The notes under the pieces were generated by a model. It had not been told where the DNA came from. It made no database searches and saw only the letters and a list, made by a program, of their open reading frames with translations. Positions 1 through 6,039 of a DNA stretch of 16,697 nucleotides are shown piece by piece (position 1 is the stretch's first letter; every line of letters begins with the position of its first letter). Position numbers and translations under genes: made by a program. The DNA is from DRVV01 sp964487415 (GTDB lineage Archaea; Thermoproteota; Bathyarchaeia; Bathyarchaeales; Bathycorpusculaceae): the NCBI GenBank assembly GCA_964487415.1, contig CAZAPQ010000058.1:1-16697 (forward strand), in the 5' to 3' direction.

Positions 1-432
1 CTGCTCCGCAAGTTTTATTGTTCCCTTTCAGAGGAAACCATGAGGCTTCGATTCTTCCAAGTTTTCAGAGAGGTTCCCCGTGAAACCCTGATAAGGCATT
101 GCCACCTAGACTATGATAGGGAAATGGCCATAATCGCCGAGACAGAAAGAGAAGGTGAAAGAAGAATCATTGGCATAAGTATGCTAACGGCGGATCCTGG
201 GCGGAAAAGCGGCGAATTCGCTGTTGTTGTTGGAGATCAATGGCAAGGTTTAGGTTTAGGATCAAGGCTGACTGATTGCATTATAGAGGTCGGCAGGGAA
301 ATGGGATTGGAGCGAATCTACGCCTTTATAGGTTCAGACAACTTAAAAATGATCGATTTATGCGCAAAGAAGGGCTTTAAATTCGAAAAGATAAACGGGG
401 AACTCGTAAAGGCCATTCTAAACATAATTTAA
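1..432 (+). CDS. GNAT acetyltransferase domain, 3' end of a larger gene (partial)
   Basis: The frame is open to the left edge: codons upstream of the ATG at 40 read LLRKFYCSLSEET without a stop, so that ATG is probably internal. The visible part is a GNAT fold, which moves an acetyl group from acetyl-CoA to an amine. The core is the run ending FAVVVGDQWQGLGLGSRL, whose Q-x-x-G-x-G pattern is the acetyl-CoA pyrophosphate loop, followed by the usual GLERIYAFIGSDN strand and a C-terminal FKFEK. The phrase 'RKFYCSLSEET...RLRFF' just before the fold is typical of the linker in Pat-like proteins and in ADP-forming acyl-CoA synthetases with a C-terminal GNAT domain. A CoA-binding or synthetase domain upstream of the window is therefore likely, but this is inference. 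The stop is TAA at 430-432. Confidence 0.85.
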   Translation: MLRKFYCSLSEETMRLRFFQVFREVPRETLIRHCHLDYDREMAIIAETEREGERRIIGISMLTADPGRKSGEFAVVVGDQWQGLGLGSRLTDCIIEVGREMGLERIYAFIGSDNLKMIDLCAKKGFKFEKINGELVKAILNII

Positions 433-470
433 GGAACAAAAGACCCTTTCCTATTTTAAACGCAAGCACA

Positions 471-478
471 TTTAAATC
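471..478 (+). promoter_or_regulatory. Candidate archaeal TATA box for the DUF401-DUF131 operon
   Basis: TTTAAATC lies in an AT-rich gap 74 bases before the TTG start at 545. The predicted transcript start is near 500, giving a leader of about 45 bases. It is a pattern match only. Confidence 0.4.
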
Positions 479-544
479 TAGAGAAACAATTAAAAGCAGG
501 ACTATGCATCTGTTTTAAAATTCACCATCACGGATGTCAGTAAT

Positions 545-1804
545 TTGGGATTAATTAACCCCATCGTAGCCGTCATCGTAGCCTTTTCCATACTAGGGGT
601 CATGTTATATAGGCATGTAAAAATTGGAATAGCCTTAAACTCGACGGCCATTCTCTTGGCTTTACTTGCCGTAGACTGGGTTAAAATTCCCGAAATTTTA
701 TGGACAAGCGTTAATCCTTTAACCCTAGAGGGACAGCTAACCCTCTCCATAGTTTTTTCAACCTTTGGGGTTATGTGGATGAGTCAACTCTACAAGGATA
801 CTGGAGCCTTACAAGAGCTGAGCGAAAGCCTAGGCAAAATGATCAGGAATCCAAAAATTATTTTAAGCGTTCTCCCAGCAGTGGTTGGGCTTCTCCCTGT
901 TCCAGGAGGGGCCCTAATGTCCGCTCCCATAGTGGATTCTGAGGCTGAGAGGCTTAAATTAAGCGCTGAGAAGAAGGTTTATGCTAATCTATGGTTTAGG
1001 CATATAACCTTGCCGATCTATCCCCTAAGCCCAGTTTTCATAATAACCATTGCACTAACCGGGATAACTGCCGCTTCGCTGGTTGGGCTGCAAATACCAA
1101 TAGTTGCGGTCATGATGCTAGTGGGATATATAACAAGTTTCTGGGGCGTTCCGCCTCCGGAACCCCTTTATAATGGTTCAAAAAGGCTGGCGAATTCCAA
1201 CTTGAAGGATTTCCTCAAATCCTTTACGCCTATCTTGGCCACAATTGTAGGGGCTATAAGCATAGGACTAGCATGGCGCGACCTGTCCAGGAGGGGCATA
1301 GATGTCCTAGTAGCCACGGTCATGGGAATAACAATTCTGGCGGCAATATCAAAGGCTCGCCCTAGAACTGTTGTAAACTCCCTCAGGAGCAGAATGATTT
1401 ATGACATAACCTTAGCAACTTACGGAGCATTCCTCCTCAGAGGCGTTGTAAACGCTTCAGGTTTTTCAGAGGTTTTTAAAAACCTGGTAGTAAATGGAAA
1501 CATTGACATTTTATGGCTTATGGTTGCTATTCCAACGGTCTTCAGCTTCCTTACCGGCTCCCCCTCAAGCGGTGTGATTATATGTGCATCCATCCTTGGG
1601 GGAATTTTAAGCTTCACACCAAAAGCCGTGGTGCTAATTTATATGGGCGCATACCTCGGATACATGATAGCGCCAACCCATCTATGCTTTACATTCACTG
1701 CAGAATATTTCAAGACACCCCTTGGAAGAGCCTATAGACAGCTCATTCCATCCTTCATAGCGTCCTTTGCAGCAGTCCTGCTTCTTTATTCCCTTCCATT
1801 CTAA
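545..1804 (+). CDS. DUF401 family integral membrane permease-like protein
   Basis: This 419-residue, very hydrophobic protein has about ten predicted membrane spans. It matches what I know of the DUF401 family (COG1906), putative permeases related to the ArsB/GntP-type ion transporters. The diagnostic stretch is LLPVPGGALMSAPIVD near residue 117, followed by LWFRHITLPIYPLSP and a C-terminal GAYLGYMIAPTHLCF; the two half-sites suggest the usual inverted-repeat transporter fold. The substrate is unknown. The start is a TTG at 545: the ATGs at 504 and 534 are in other frames and soon hit stops, and the next in-frame ATG (602) would remove most of the first span. A TATA-like box at 471 fits a short leader. 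It opens a three-gene operon, with the next start six bases past its stop. Conserved pairing with DUF131 proteins would suggest subunits or accessory proteins, but that is inference. Confidence 0.85.
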   Translation: MGLINPIVAVIVAFSILGVMLYRHVKIGIALNSTAILLALLAVDWVKIPEILWTSVNPLTLEGQLTLSIVFSTFGVMWMSQLYKDTGALQELSESLGKMIRNPKIILSVLPAVVGLLPVPGGALMSAPIVDSEAERLKLSAEKKVYANLWFRHITLPIYPLSPVFIITIALTGITAASLVGLQIPIVAVMMLVGYITSFWGVPPPEPLYNGSKRLANSNLKDFLKSFTPILATIVGAISIGLAWRDLSRRGIDVLVATVMGITILAAISKARPRTVVNSLRSRMIYDITLATYGAFLLRGVVNASGFSEVFKNLVVNGNIDILWLMVAIPTVFSFLTGSPSSGVIICASILGGILSFTPKAVVLIYMGAYLGYMIAPTHLCFTFTAEYFKTPLGRAYRQLIPSFIASFAAVLLLYSLPF

Positions 1805-1809
1805 ACAAA

Positions 1810-2133
1810 ATGGAAACCTTTAAAAGCCCTGAAATTCCCAAGCCTTTAACGGGGTTTCCTTTGACCCTCAGCGCAGATACAATCTACGGATTGGGTTTAA
1901 CTCTAATTTTTTTAGGCATACTCATAACAGCGGTGGCTATTATACTGCTTTTTATTGCAGGCCTTAAAGGAGAGGCTAAAGCTCGGGGAGGAGGAGCCAT
2001 AATAATCGGTCCATTCCCAATAATCTTTGGAACAGATAAAGAATCCATCAAGGATGTTCTGATTCTTTCTATAGTGCTTATAGCCATTCTTGTGGCGCTT
2101 ACTGTCTTGCTACACTTCCTATACGCTAGGTGA
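1810..2133 (+). CDS. DUF131 family small membrane protein (first copy)
   Basis: A 107-residue archaeal protein of the DUF131 family (function unknown). The signature is the glycine-rich GGGAIIIGPFPIIFG loop at about residues 60-74, flanked by two long hydrophobic spans (about 27-50 and 82-104). The N-terminal 26 residues are polar with several prolines, unlike the second copy. Its ATG follows the DUF401 stop by five bases, so the two are surely cotranscribed. The downstream paralogue starts seven bases after its stop. The loop between the spans is the only strongly conserved part and is probably the functional element. No catalytic residues can be named. Confidence 0.85.
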   Translation: METFKSPEIPKPLTGFPLTLSADTIYGLGLTLIFLGILITAVAIILLFIAGLKGEAKARGGGAIIIGPFPIIFGTDKESIKDVLILSIVLIAILVALTVLLHFLYAR

Positions 2134-2140
2134 GTGGGAC

Positions 2141-2440
2141 ATGAGCTCAAAAGACAGTGGCCAAGATGGAGACGCGACATTTAAAGGCCTCTCCATATTA
2201 TTCCTTTTAGGATTCCTTGTAATTTTGATTGGCATGATACTGATGATCGCCGCCACAGTATTTTCCGGAGTCCAAAATGGTTCTTGGGGCGCTGGTGGAG
2301 TAATATTTATTGGGCCGTTTCCGATAGTTTTTGGAGTTGGCCCTGAAGCCCACTGGCTTGTTCTAATTTCGATTATTCTGGCCATCCTAAGCATTGTGAT
2401 GCTTATTCTAATGCGGAAGCAAGCCTTAAGAAATTTCTAA
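2141..2440 (+). CDS. DUF131 family small membrane protein (second copy)
   Basis: A 99-residue paralogue of the preceding gene, with the same two-span layout and the loop GGVIFIGPFPIVFGVG between the spans. The ATG at 2141 is chosen over upstream in-frame codons because GGTG at 2129-2132 sits eight bases before it and because an earlier start would overlap the upstream gene. A tandem duplication within the operon is the simplest reading. The two copies differ clearly outside the loop, so the duplication is old or the proteins form a heteromer. The 3' end overlaps by three bases with the stop of a small convergent gene on the minus strand. Confidence 0.85.
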   Translation: MSSKDSGQDGDATFKGLSILFLLGFLVILIGMILMIAATVFSGVQNGSWGAGGVIFIGPFPIVFGVGPEAHWLVLISIILAILSIVMLILMRKQALRNF

Positions 2441-2562
2441 ACAGCCTTTGTCTCCTTTTCTTCTTTTCCATAAATTATGTAGAGGAATATCAAAACCAGA
2501 ACGATGAAGGTTACGGTCATGAGTATGTATTTCAGAGTTTCGAAGTATGCGCCTATTTCCAA
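2437..2562 (-). CDS. Small single-span membrane protein, 41 residues
   Basis: This short frame lies between the DUF131 operon and the SWIM gene on the minus strand. It starts at TTG 2562 (the ATG at 2520 is an alternative giving 27 residues) and ends with TAG at 2437. The protein begins MEIGAYFETLKYIL, then has one clean hydrophobic span (about residues 13-31), then a lysine/glutamate tail YGKEEKETKAV. That N-terminal acidic-aromatic, single-span, charged-tail layout is typical of small membrane subunits. A GGAGAG sequence stands about ten bases before the TTG, and TTTAAATA (2613-2606) lies upstream as a possible TATA box. The frame fills an otherwise empty gap. I do not recognise a family, and coding status rests on this pattern alone. 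Confidence 0.5.
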   Translation of the reverse strand: MEIGAYFETLKYILMTVTFIVLVLIFLYIIYGKEEKETKAV

Positions 2563-2608
2563 GCTTGATGTCTCTCCTTTAATTTAGCTAATTTAAAACT
2601 CATAATAT

Positions 2609-3019
2609 TTAAACAGTTGGTTTCTTCCATTCCCTCATCAACGCATCGTATAGCTCATCGTCGCTTTCCACGGTTTCATACCAGCCTAAGGCCTTGGCTA
2701 TTTTCTGGGCTATAAGATGGTAGCACATGTGCACCTTTCTGTCTAGGACTCTGAAGTAGAAGTCGTCGCATGTGCAGAATTCAGCGTCGGGCATTATTAG
2801 ATAGTCCCTCTCCTTTCCTACAACAATCCACACTGTTCTGCCGCTCGGCTTAAATGTGTACTTTTTCACCCTGCTCTCTTTAAGGGCTTCGAAGGCCCTT
2901 GCAAAACGCTGCCCAAAAAACTCATATAACTTGTTCAGGTTTTCGCCTGTCAGCCTTCCAGCTGCCTTAGCTTCTTTGCAGACAGCCTCTATTACATCAT
3001 CTTCGAAGCTGGATTCCAT
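2609..3019 (-). CDS. SWIM zinc-finger protein
   Basis: A 136-residue soluble protein with a SWIM-type zinc site of form CxCx14CxH: C82, C84, C99 and H101 (FCTCDDFYFR ... VHMCYHL). SWIM domains bind zinc and usually mediate DNA or protein contacts; in eukaryotes a SWIM protein (Sws1) works with Rad51 paralogues, and short archaeal SWIM proteins are often considered relatives. That role here is inference. The N-terminal 45 residues are helical and charged. A strand-rich part, YTFKPSGRTVWIVVGKERDYLI, precedes the zinc site as in other family members. It starts with ATG at 3019, 42 bases downstream of the hsp20 stop on the same strand, and is probably cotranscribed with it. Confidence 0.8.
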   Translation of the reverse strand: MESSFEDDVIEAVCKEAKAAGRLTGENLNKLYEFFGQRFARAFEALKESRVKKYTFKPSGRTVWIVVGKERDYLIMPDAEFCTCDDFYFRVLDRKVHMCYHLIAQKIAKALGWYETVESDDELYDALMREWKKPTV

Positions 3020-3040
3020 TAAAATATGGTGTTCCTTTTC

Positions 3041-3062
3041 AGCGGATGAAAGCCTTTCCGCT
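3041..3062 (-). repeat. Intercistronic hairpin between hsp20 and the SWIM gene
   Basis: AGCGGA at 3041-3046 and TCCGCT at 3057-3062 form a GC-rich 6-bp stem with a 10-base loop that begins in the hsp20 stop region. It could be a partial terminator or an mRNA-processing or stability element that lowers SWIM expression relative to hsp20. Confidence 0.4.
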
Positions 3063-3661
3063 CATTCTATTTTTATGGGTTCACCCTTCGGTTTAGTCTC
3101 TTTTATCTTCGGCAGCCTAATTTCCAAAACACCGTTCTTGTATTGGGTTTTTGCCTCTTTAACGTTGACCTTTGCCGGTAGATTTACCTCCTTATAGTAT
3201 TTCCTCTGTGGATTGTCAACGCTTATAACCAAGGAATCCTCTGTACCGTGGAGCTTTATATCTTCCTTCTCAACGCCTGGAAGCTCAGCCACCACTTGTA
3301 CCTCATTGTCTGTTTCAACTATATCCACTAGGGGTTCACGTTCTTCCTTAACCCTCGGCCCAAACTTGCTTGGTTTAACGTTTCCGAACTCGCGGATTTC
3401 AGGCTTTCCATCAGGCCCTATTTTTATGCTATATCCATATACAAAGGGTCCCCACTCCCTAACAACGGAGCCGTCTGGAAGCTTTCGTTCTTTAACGTAA
3501 TCCTTTGGAACCCTTGAAGTAAACATCTTAAATTCCTCCTCCATCATCTTCTCCATTTCACGGAATATTCTATCGAAGTCTTCGAAGAGCCAGCTTCCGA
3601 AGAAGGGTAAGCGCCTACGTCTAAACCATTCAGGGAACCATTCTTCATCCTCAGAAGGCAT
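3062..3661 (-). CDS. Small heat-shock protein, Hsp20/alpha-crystallin family
   Basis: A 199-residue ATP-independent holdase chaperone that binds unfolding proteins. The alpha-crystallin domain covers about residues 108-190: it begins PLVDIVETDNEVQVVAELPG and ends in the hallmark A-x5-NGVLEIRLPK. The C-terminal EPIKIE supplies the I-x-I anchor used in oligomer assembly. The N-terminal region is aromatic and arginine-rich (WFPEWFRRRRLPFF), followed by an acidic helix FDRIFREMEKMMEEEF found in archaeal members. About 45 residues between the helix and the domain are an extra segment. The ATG at 3661 is preferred over the TTG at 3691 because a GGTGA ribosome site lies five bases before it and the TATA-like box at 3697-3705 would place the transcript start downstream of 3691. 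The gene has its own promoter in the gap after the phosphoesterase. Confidence 0.93.
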   Translation of the reverse strand: MPSEDEEWFPEWFRRRRLPFFGSWLFEDFDRIFREMEKMMEEEFKMFTSRVPKDYVKERKLPDGSVVREWGPFVYGYSIKIGPDGKPEIREFGNVKPSKFGPRVKEEREPLVDIVETDNEVQVVAELPGVEKEDIKLHGTEDSLVISVDNPQRKYYKEVNLPAKVNVKEAKTQYKNGVLEIRLPKIKETKPKGEPIKIE

Positions 3662-3666
3662 ACCTT

Positions 3667-3671
3667 TCACC
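3667..3671 (-). promoter_or_regulatory. Ribosome binding site that sets the hsp20 start
   Basis: GGTGA on the minus strand (3671-3667, inside AAGGTGA) ends five bases before the ATG at 3661, and supports that start over the upstream TTG at 3691. Confidence 0.6.
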
Positions 3672-3696
3672 TTAGGTATAAAGAATTGCAAGCAGT

Positions 3697-3705
3697 CTAT
3701 AAGCT
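3697..3705 (-). promoter_or_regulatory. Candidate TATA box of hsp20
   Basis: AGCTTATAG on the minus strand lies in the 49-base gap after the phosphoesterase stop. A transcript start about 25 bases on (near 3675) gives a short leader containing the GGTGA site. Confidence 0.45.
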
Positions 3706-3710
3706 TTATG

Positions 3711-4556
3711 TTAAATGCTAAATGTGGTTTTAAGTTGTTTTAGGTTTCCGAGGAATGTGCCGTCTAGAAGGTATATTTCCGCATTTTCCATATCAACGGC
3801 TCCCGTGCGAAGGATTGGCCCCAGAACCTCTTCGCTTTCCCTGCTATACGCCACCTCATCGTTTAGGGGTTTGCCCCCAAGAAAGTCGTTGAAAGAGGGC
3901 ATTATAAAAATTTGAGAAATTCTAAGCTTAATTCCACGCTTGGTCAAAAACCCTCTGATGGACCCCTCAAATTTTATGCCTTGCTTCTGCAGCAGGGCTT
4001 CCGCCAGCTTAGCCGCGTCGCATTTAGCCTTCACCCACACTTGCCTAGTTATCCTGAAACCTGCTGGATCGCGGAGGGCTATTACGGGGTGAATATGGCC
4101 CATAACAAGAAACCTGCAATTCAGCAGCTCTGGGGGAGGCCACCGGTGACCATGGAAGAGTCCAACCTCACCTATAATCGTGCCCGCGGACGGTATGAGT
4201 TTTATGTCCTCAGGGAGAAGGGGCTCAAGGTTTCCATCGTGATTTCCAAGGATTATCTCTATTTCTTTCAAGCTTTCCTTCAATTCGTTAAAGAACTCTG
4301 GAATGTCCTGCCATTCGCTTAGCTCAGCCATTGCTATCGTATGCTTCACATCGCCTATAATCAGGAGTCTTGCAGGGTTGTATTCGCTTATGATTGCCTT
4401 TAGTCTTTGTAAAAGCTTTGGGGTTTGGGTTGGAACATGAATGCCCCTTTCTGAGAGAGCCACCTCCCAGCCTATATGAAGATCCGAGATGACCAGTGCT
4501 CTGGTTTTCCCAGCCTTTATGAGGGCGGCGGGGTATGGTACCAGCGGGACTATCAT
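3711..4556 (-). CDS. Archaeal SbcD-related metallophosphoesterase
   Basis: A 281-residue calcineurin-like phosphoesterase with the complete dimetal motif set: ISDLHIGW (D25, H27), IIGDVKH (D69), LGNHDG (N105, H106), FHGHRWP (H137) and MGHIHP (H154, H156). These residues bind two metal ions and activate water to cut phosphoester bonds. The order and the short spacing match the archaeal group related to the SbcD/Mre11 exonuclease domain (TIGR00024-like); the substrate is unknown. The last 110 residues hold no SbcD capping domain that I recognise. The ATG at 4556 is 13 bases after the stop of the IMPase gene, so the two are cotranscribed. Either a nucleic-acid or a small-molecule substrate is possible. 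Confidence 0.87.
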   Translation of the reverse strand: MIVPLVPYPAALIKAGKTRALVISDLHIGWEVALSERGIHVPTQTPKLLQRLKAIISEYNPARLLIIGDVKHTIAMAELSEWQDIPEFFNELKESLKEIEIILGNHDGNLEPLLPEDIKLIPSAGTIIGEVGLFHGHRWPPPELLNCRFLVMGHIHPVIALRDPAGFRITRQVWVKAKCDAAKLAEALLQKQGIKFEGSIRGFLTKRGIKLRISQIFIMPSFNDFLGGKPLNDEVAYSRESEEVLGPILRTGAVDMENAEIYLLDGTFLGNLKQLKTTFSI

Positions 4557-4569
4557 GCGCCTTCAGCTT

Positions 4570-5388
4570 TCAAGCTTTAATATGGTCCAGTATAATTTTG
4601 TGAAGCCTTGAATTTCCAGCGGCCACGAAGGTTACCCTCTCCCTTGGATCAAGCCTCGCATTTAGAGGCTCGCCTGTAGGTGTTGTTATCTTCGCCCCAG
4701 CCTCGTTTATTATTAACCATGCGGCTGCAGTGTCCGTTACCCGAAGTTTTCCACGGATATCTATGAAAGCATCTGTGGTTCCATCTGCTACATAACACAA
4801 TTCTAGGGAGTTTGCGCCTAGATGACGTATATGCTTGGCTTTCTCCAGAAGCCCAGTAATTCTCGGCGCGATTTCTCGAACTTTGTATGTGTTTAAATCT
4901 ATGCCTATAACAGCCTCATCTAGAGAATCCTCGGTTGAGGGAGATATTTTCCGTCCGTTCCGCTGGGCGCCGCCGCCCTTTTCCGCAGTATATGTTACGT
5001 TATGAGATAGGTCCGAAACCAAAGCTGCATGGACGAATTGCAGCTCCGGTTTTGTAGAGACCGCTATGGACGTAGCGTAGAAGGGTATACCCCTCGTCAG
5101 GTTAGTGGTTCCATCTATCGGATCCGCAATAACATAGTTTTCTTCTGGTTTATCGCCATACCTTATAATTCCGGATTCCTCGCTTATCAAGGTGAAAGGG
5201 ATTTCATGCGCCAGCAAAGTATCCACTATGGCCTTTTCCGCAGCCAGATCCACCTGTCTTATAGGGTCCCCACCTGCGCCTACGCCGAGGCTTGGGCCTG
5301 GCTTATTTGCGGTTTTTGTAAGCGGAGCTATATTCCTGCCAACGTTCTGTGCGCATTCGAGGAGAATTGGCATCCATTCCATTGCCAT
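4570..5388 (-). CDS. Inositol monophosphatase / fructose-1,6-bisphosphatase family phosphatase
   Basis: A 272-residue magnesium-dependent, lithium-sensitive-type sugar phosphatase. The metal sites are clear: LISEESG (E70, E71), IADPIDGTTN (D89, D92, with the G-T phosphate loop) and TDTAAAW (D219), with D47 in the early IRQVDLAAE helix. Archaeal members commonly act on both inositol-1-phosphate and fructose-1,6-bisphosphate, linking osmolyte or inositol-lipid synthesis with gluconeogenesis; which activity dominates cannot be told from sequence. The first of two close ATGs (5388) is used. It sits between the MgtC-like gene (70-base gap upstream) and the phosphoesterase (13 bases downstream), all on the minus strand. 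The TDTAAAW motif replaces the more usual WDxAAG, which is seen in some archaeal members. Confidence 0.9.
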   Translation of the reverse strand: MAMEWMPILLECAQNVGRNIAPLTKTANKPGPSLGVGAGGDPIRQVDLAAEKAIVDTLLAHEIPFTLISEESGIIRYGDKPEENYVIADPIDGTTNLTRGIPFYATSIAVSTKPELQFVHAALVSDLSHNVTYTAEKGGGAQRNGRKISPSTEDSLDEAVIGIDLNTYKVREIAPRITGLLEKAKHIRHLGANSLELCYVADGTTDAFIDIRGKLRVTDTAAAWLIINEAGAKITTPTGEPLNARLDPRERVTFVAAGNSRLHKIILDHIKA

Positions 5389-5457
5389 TCTTTCCCACTC
5401 TCCATTAACTTCTCGCTTGATAAAGACTTTGCTAAGTCACCTATCACCAAGCACGGA

Positions 5458-5871
5458 TCATCCTGTATTTTTAGCCCTCATGCGAAGTTTTCTGAAAATT
5501 AGCCTCGATGACAAGATGATGAAGACAAGCAGTGTTGCAAGGGAGGCCAATAAATAATTTCCAACACCCACAGTTAGGCCTATGGCCGCCGTCACCCATA
5601 GACTTGCCGCGGTGGTTATTCCAACAACCCTTTCCCTTTCAGCGATTATTGCGCCTGCGCCTATAAAGCCTATCCCCGTAACTATGCCTGCAGCTAACCT
5701 GGCAGGGTCAACATTAAATTCATGCACCGAAATAATTGTGAATAAGCATGAACCCATGCAGACAAGCATGTGGGTTCTTAGCCCTGCAGGCTTATGGGTT
5801 ATTTCACGCTCTATCCCAATAATGCCGCCAAGTAAAACAGCCAAAATGAGACTCAAAAACTTTTCAGACAT
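5458..5871 (-). CDS. MgtC/SapB family membrane protein
   Basis: A 137-residue protein with four hydrophobic spans that matches the membrane domain of MgtC/SapB. Hallmarks are GGIIGIERE near the end of the first span, the loop KPAGLRTHMLVCMGS, and GIGFIGAGAII in the third span. MgtC proteins in bacteria modulate magnesium and phosphate homeostasis and the F-type ATPase; the C-terminal ACT-like cytosolic domain of some members is missing here, as in SapB-type forms. The ATG at 5871 is chosen; a GTG at 5880 adds three residues and cannot be excluded. It is the first gene of the minus-strand block and shares a divergent intergenic region with the pyrophosphatase, an ion-energetics neighbour. Confidence 0.88.
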   Translation of the reverse strand: MSEKFLSLILAVLLGGIIGIEREITHKPAGLRTHMLVCMGSCLFTIISVHEFNVDPARLAAGIVTGIGFIGAGAIIAERERVVGITTAASLWVTAAIGLTVGVGNYLLASLATLLVFIILSSRLIFRKLRMRAKNTG

Positions 5872-5958
5872 GTTTGACACAGCCTTATGTTATGATATTA
5901 TGTTCACCAATAAAAAAGCAATTCGCAAAATCAGTTTACATGCCCAAATTTGTTAGTG

Positions 5959-5966
5959 CTTATATA
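5959..5966 (+). promoter_or_regulatory. TATA box of the pyrophosphatase gene
   Basis: CTTATATA is one of the best box A matches in the window. It predicts a transcript start near 5986 and a leader of about 50 bases before the ATG at 6040. Confidence 0.55.
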
Positions 5967-5984
5967 GAGGAACAACAAGCAAAT

Positions 5985-6020
5985 ATGGAGACTTCAAAGG
6001 TTAAGCAACAAACGCTTTAG
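5985..6020 (+). other. Candidate leader peptide ORF, 11 codons
   Basis: ATG at 5985 opens METSKVKQQTL and ends with TAG at 6020, nineteen bases before the hppA start. The ATG falls almost exactly at the start predicted from the TATA box, so it could be a leaderless upstream ORF. A start-stop pair ATG-TAA follows at 6022. Whether it is translated is unknown. Confidence 0.25.
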
Positions 6021-6039
6021 AATGTAAACGTGACCGGAT

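Noticed and set aside
5029..5502. 157-codon plus-strand frame over the IMPase gene
   Set aside because: Antisense to a gene with intact catalytic motifs; its product resembles nothing.
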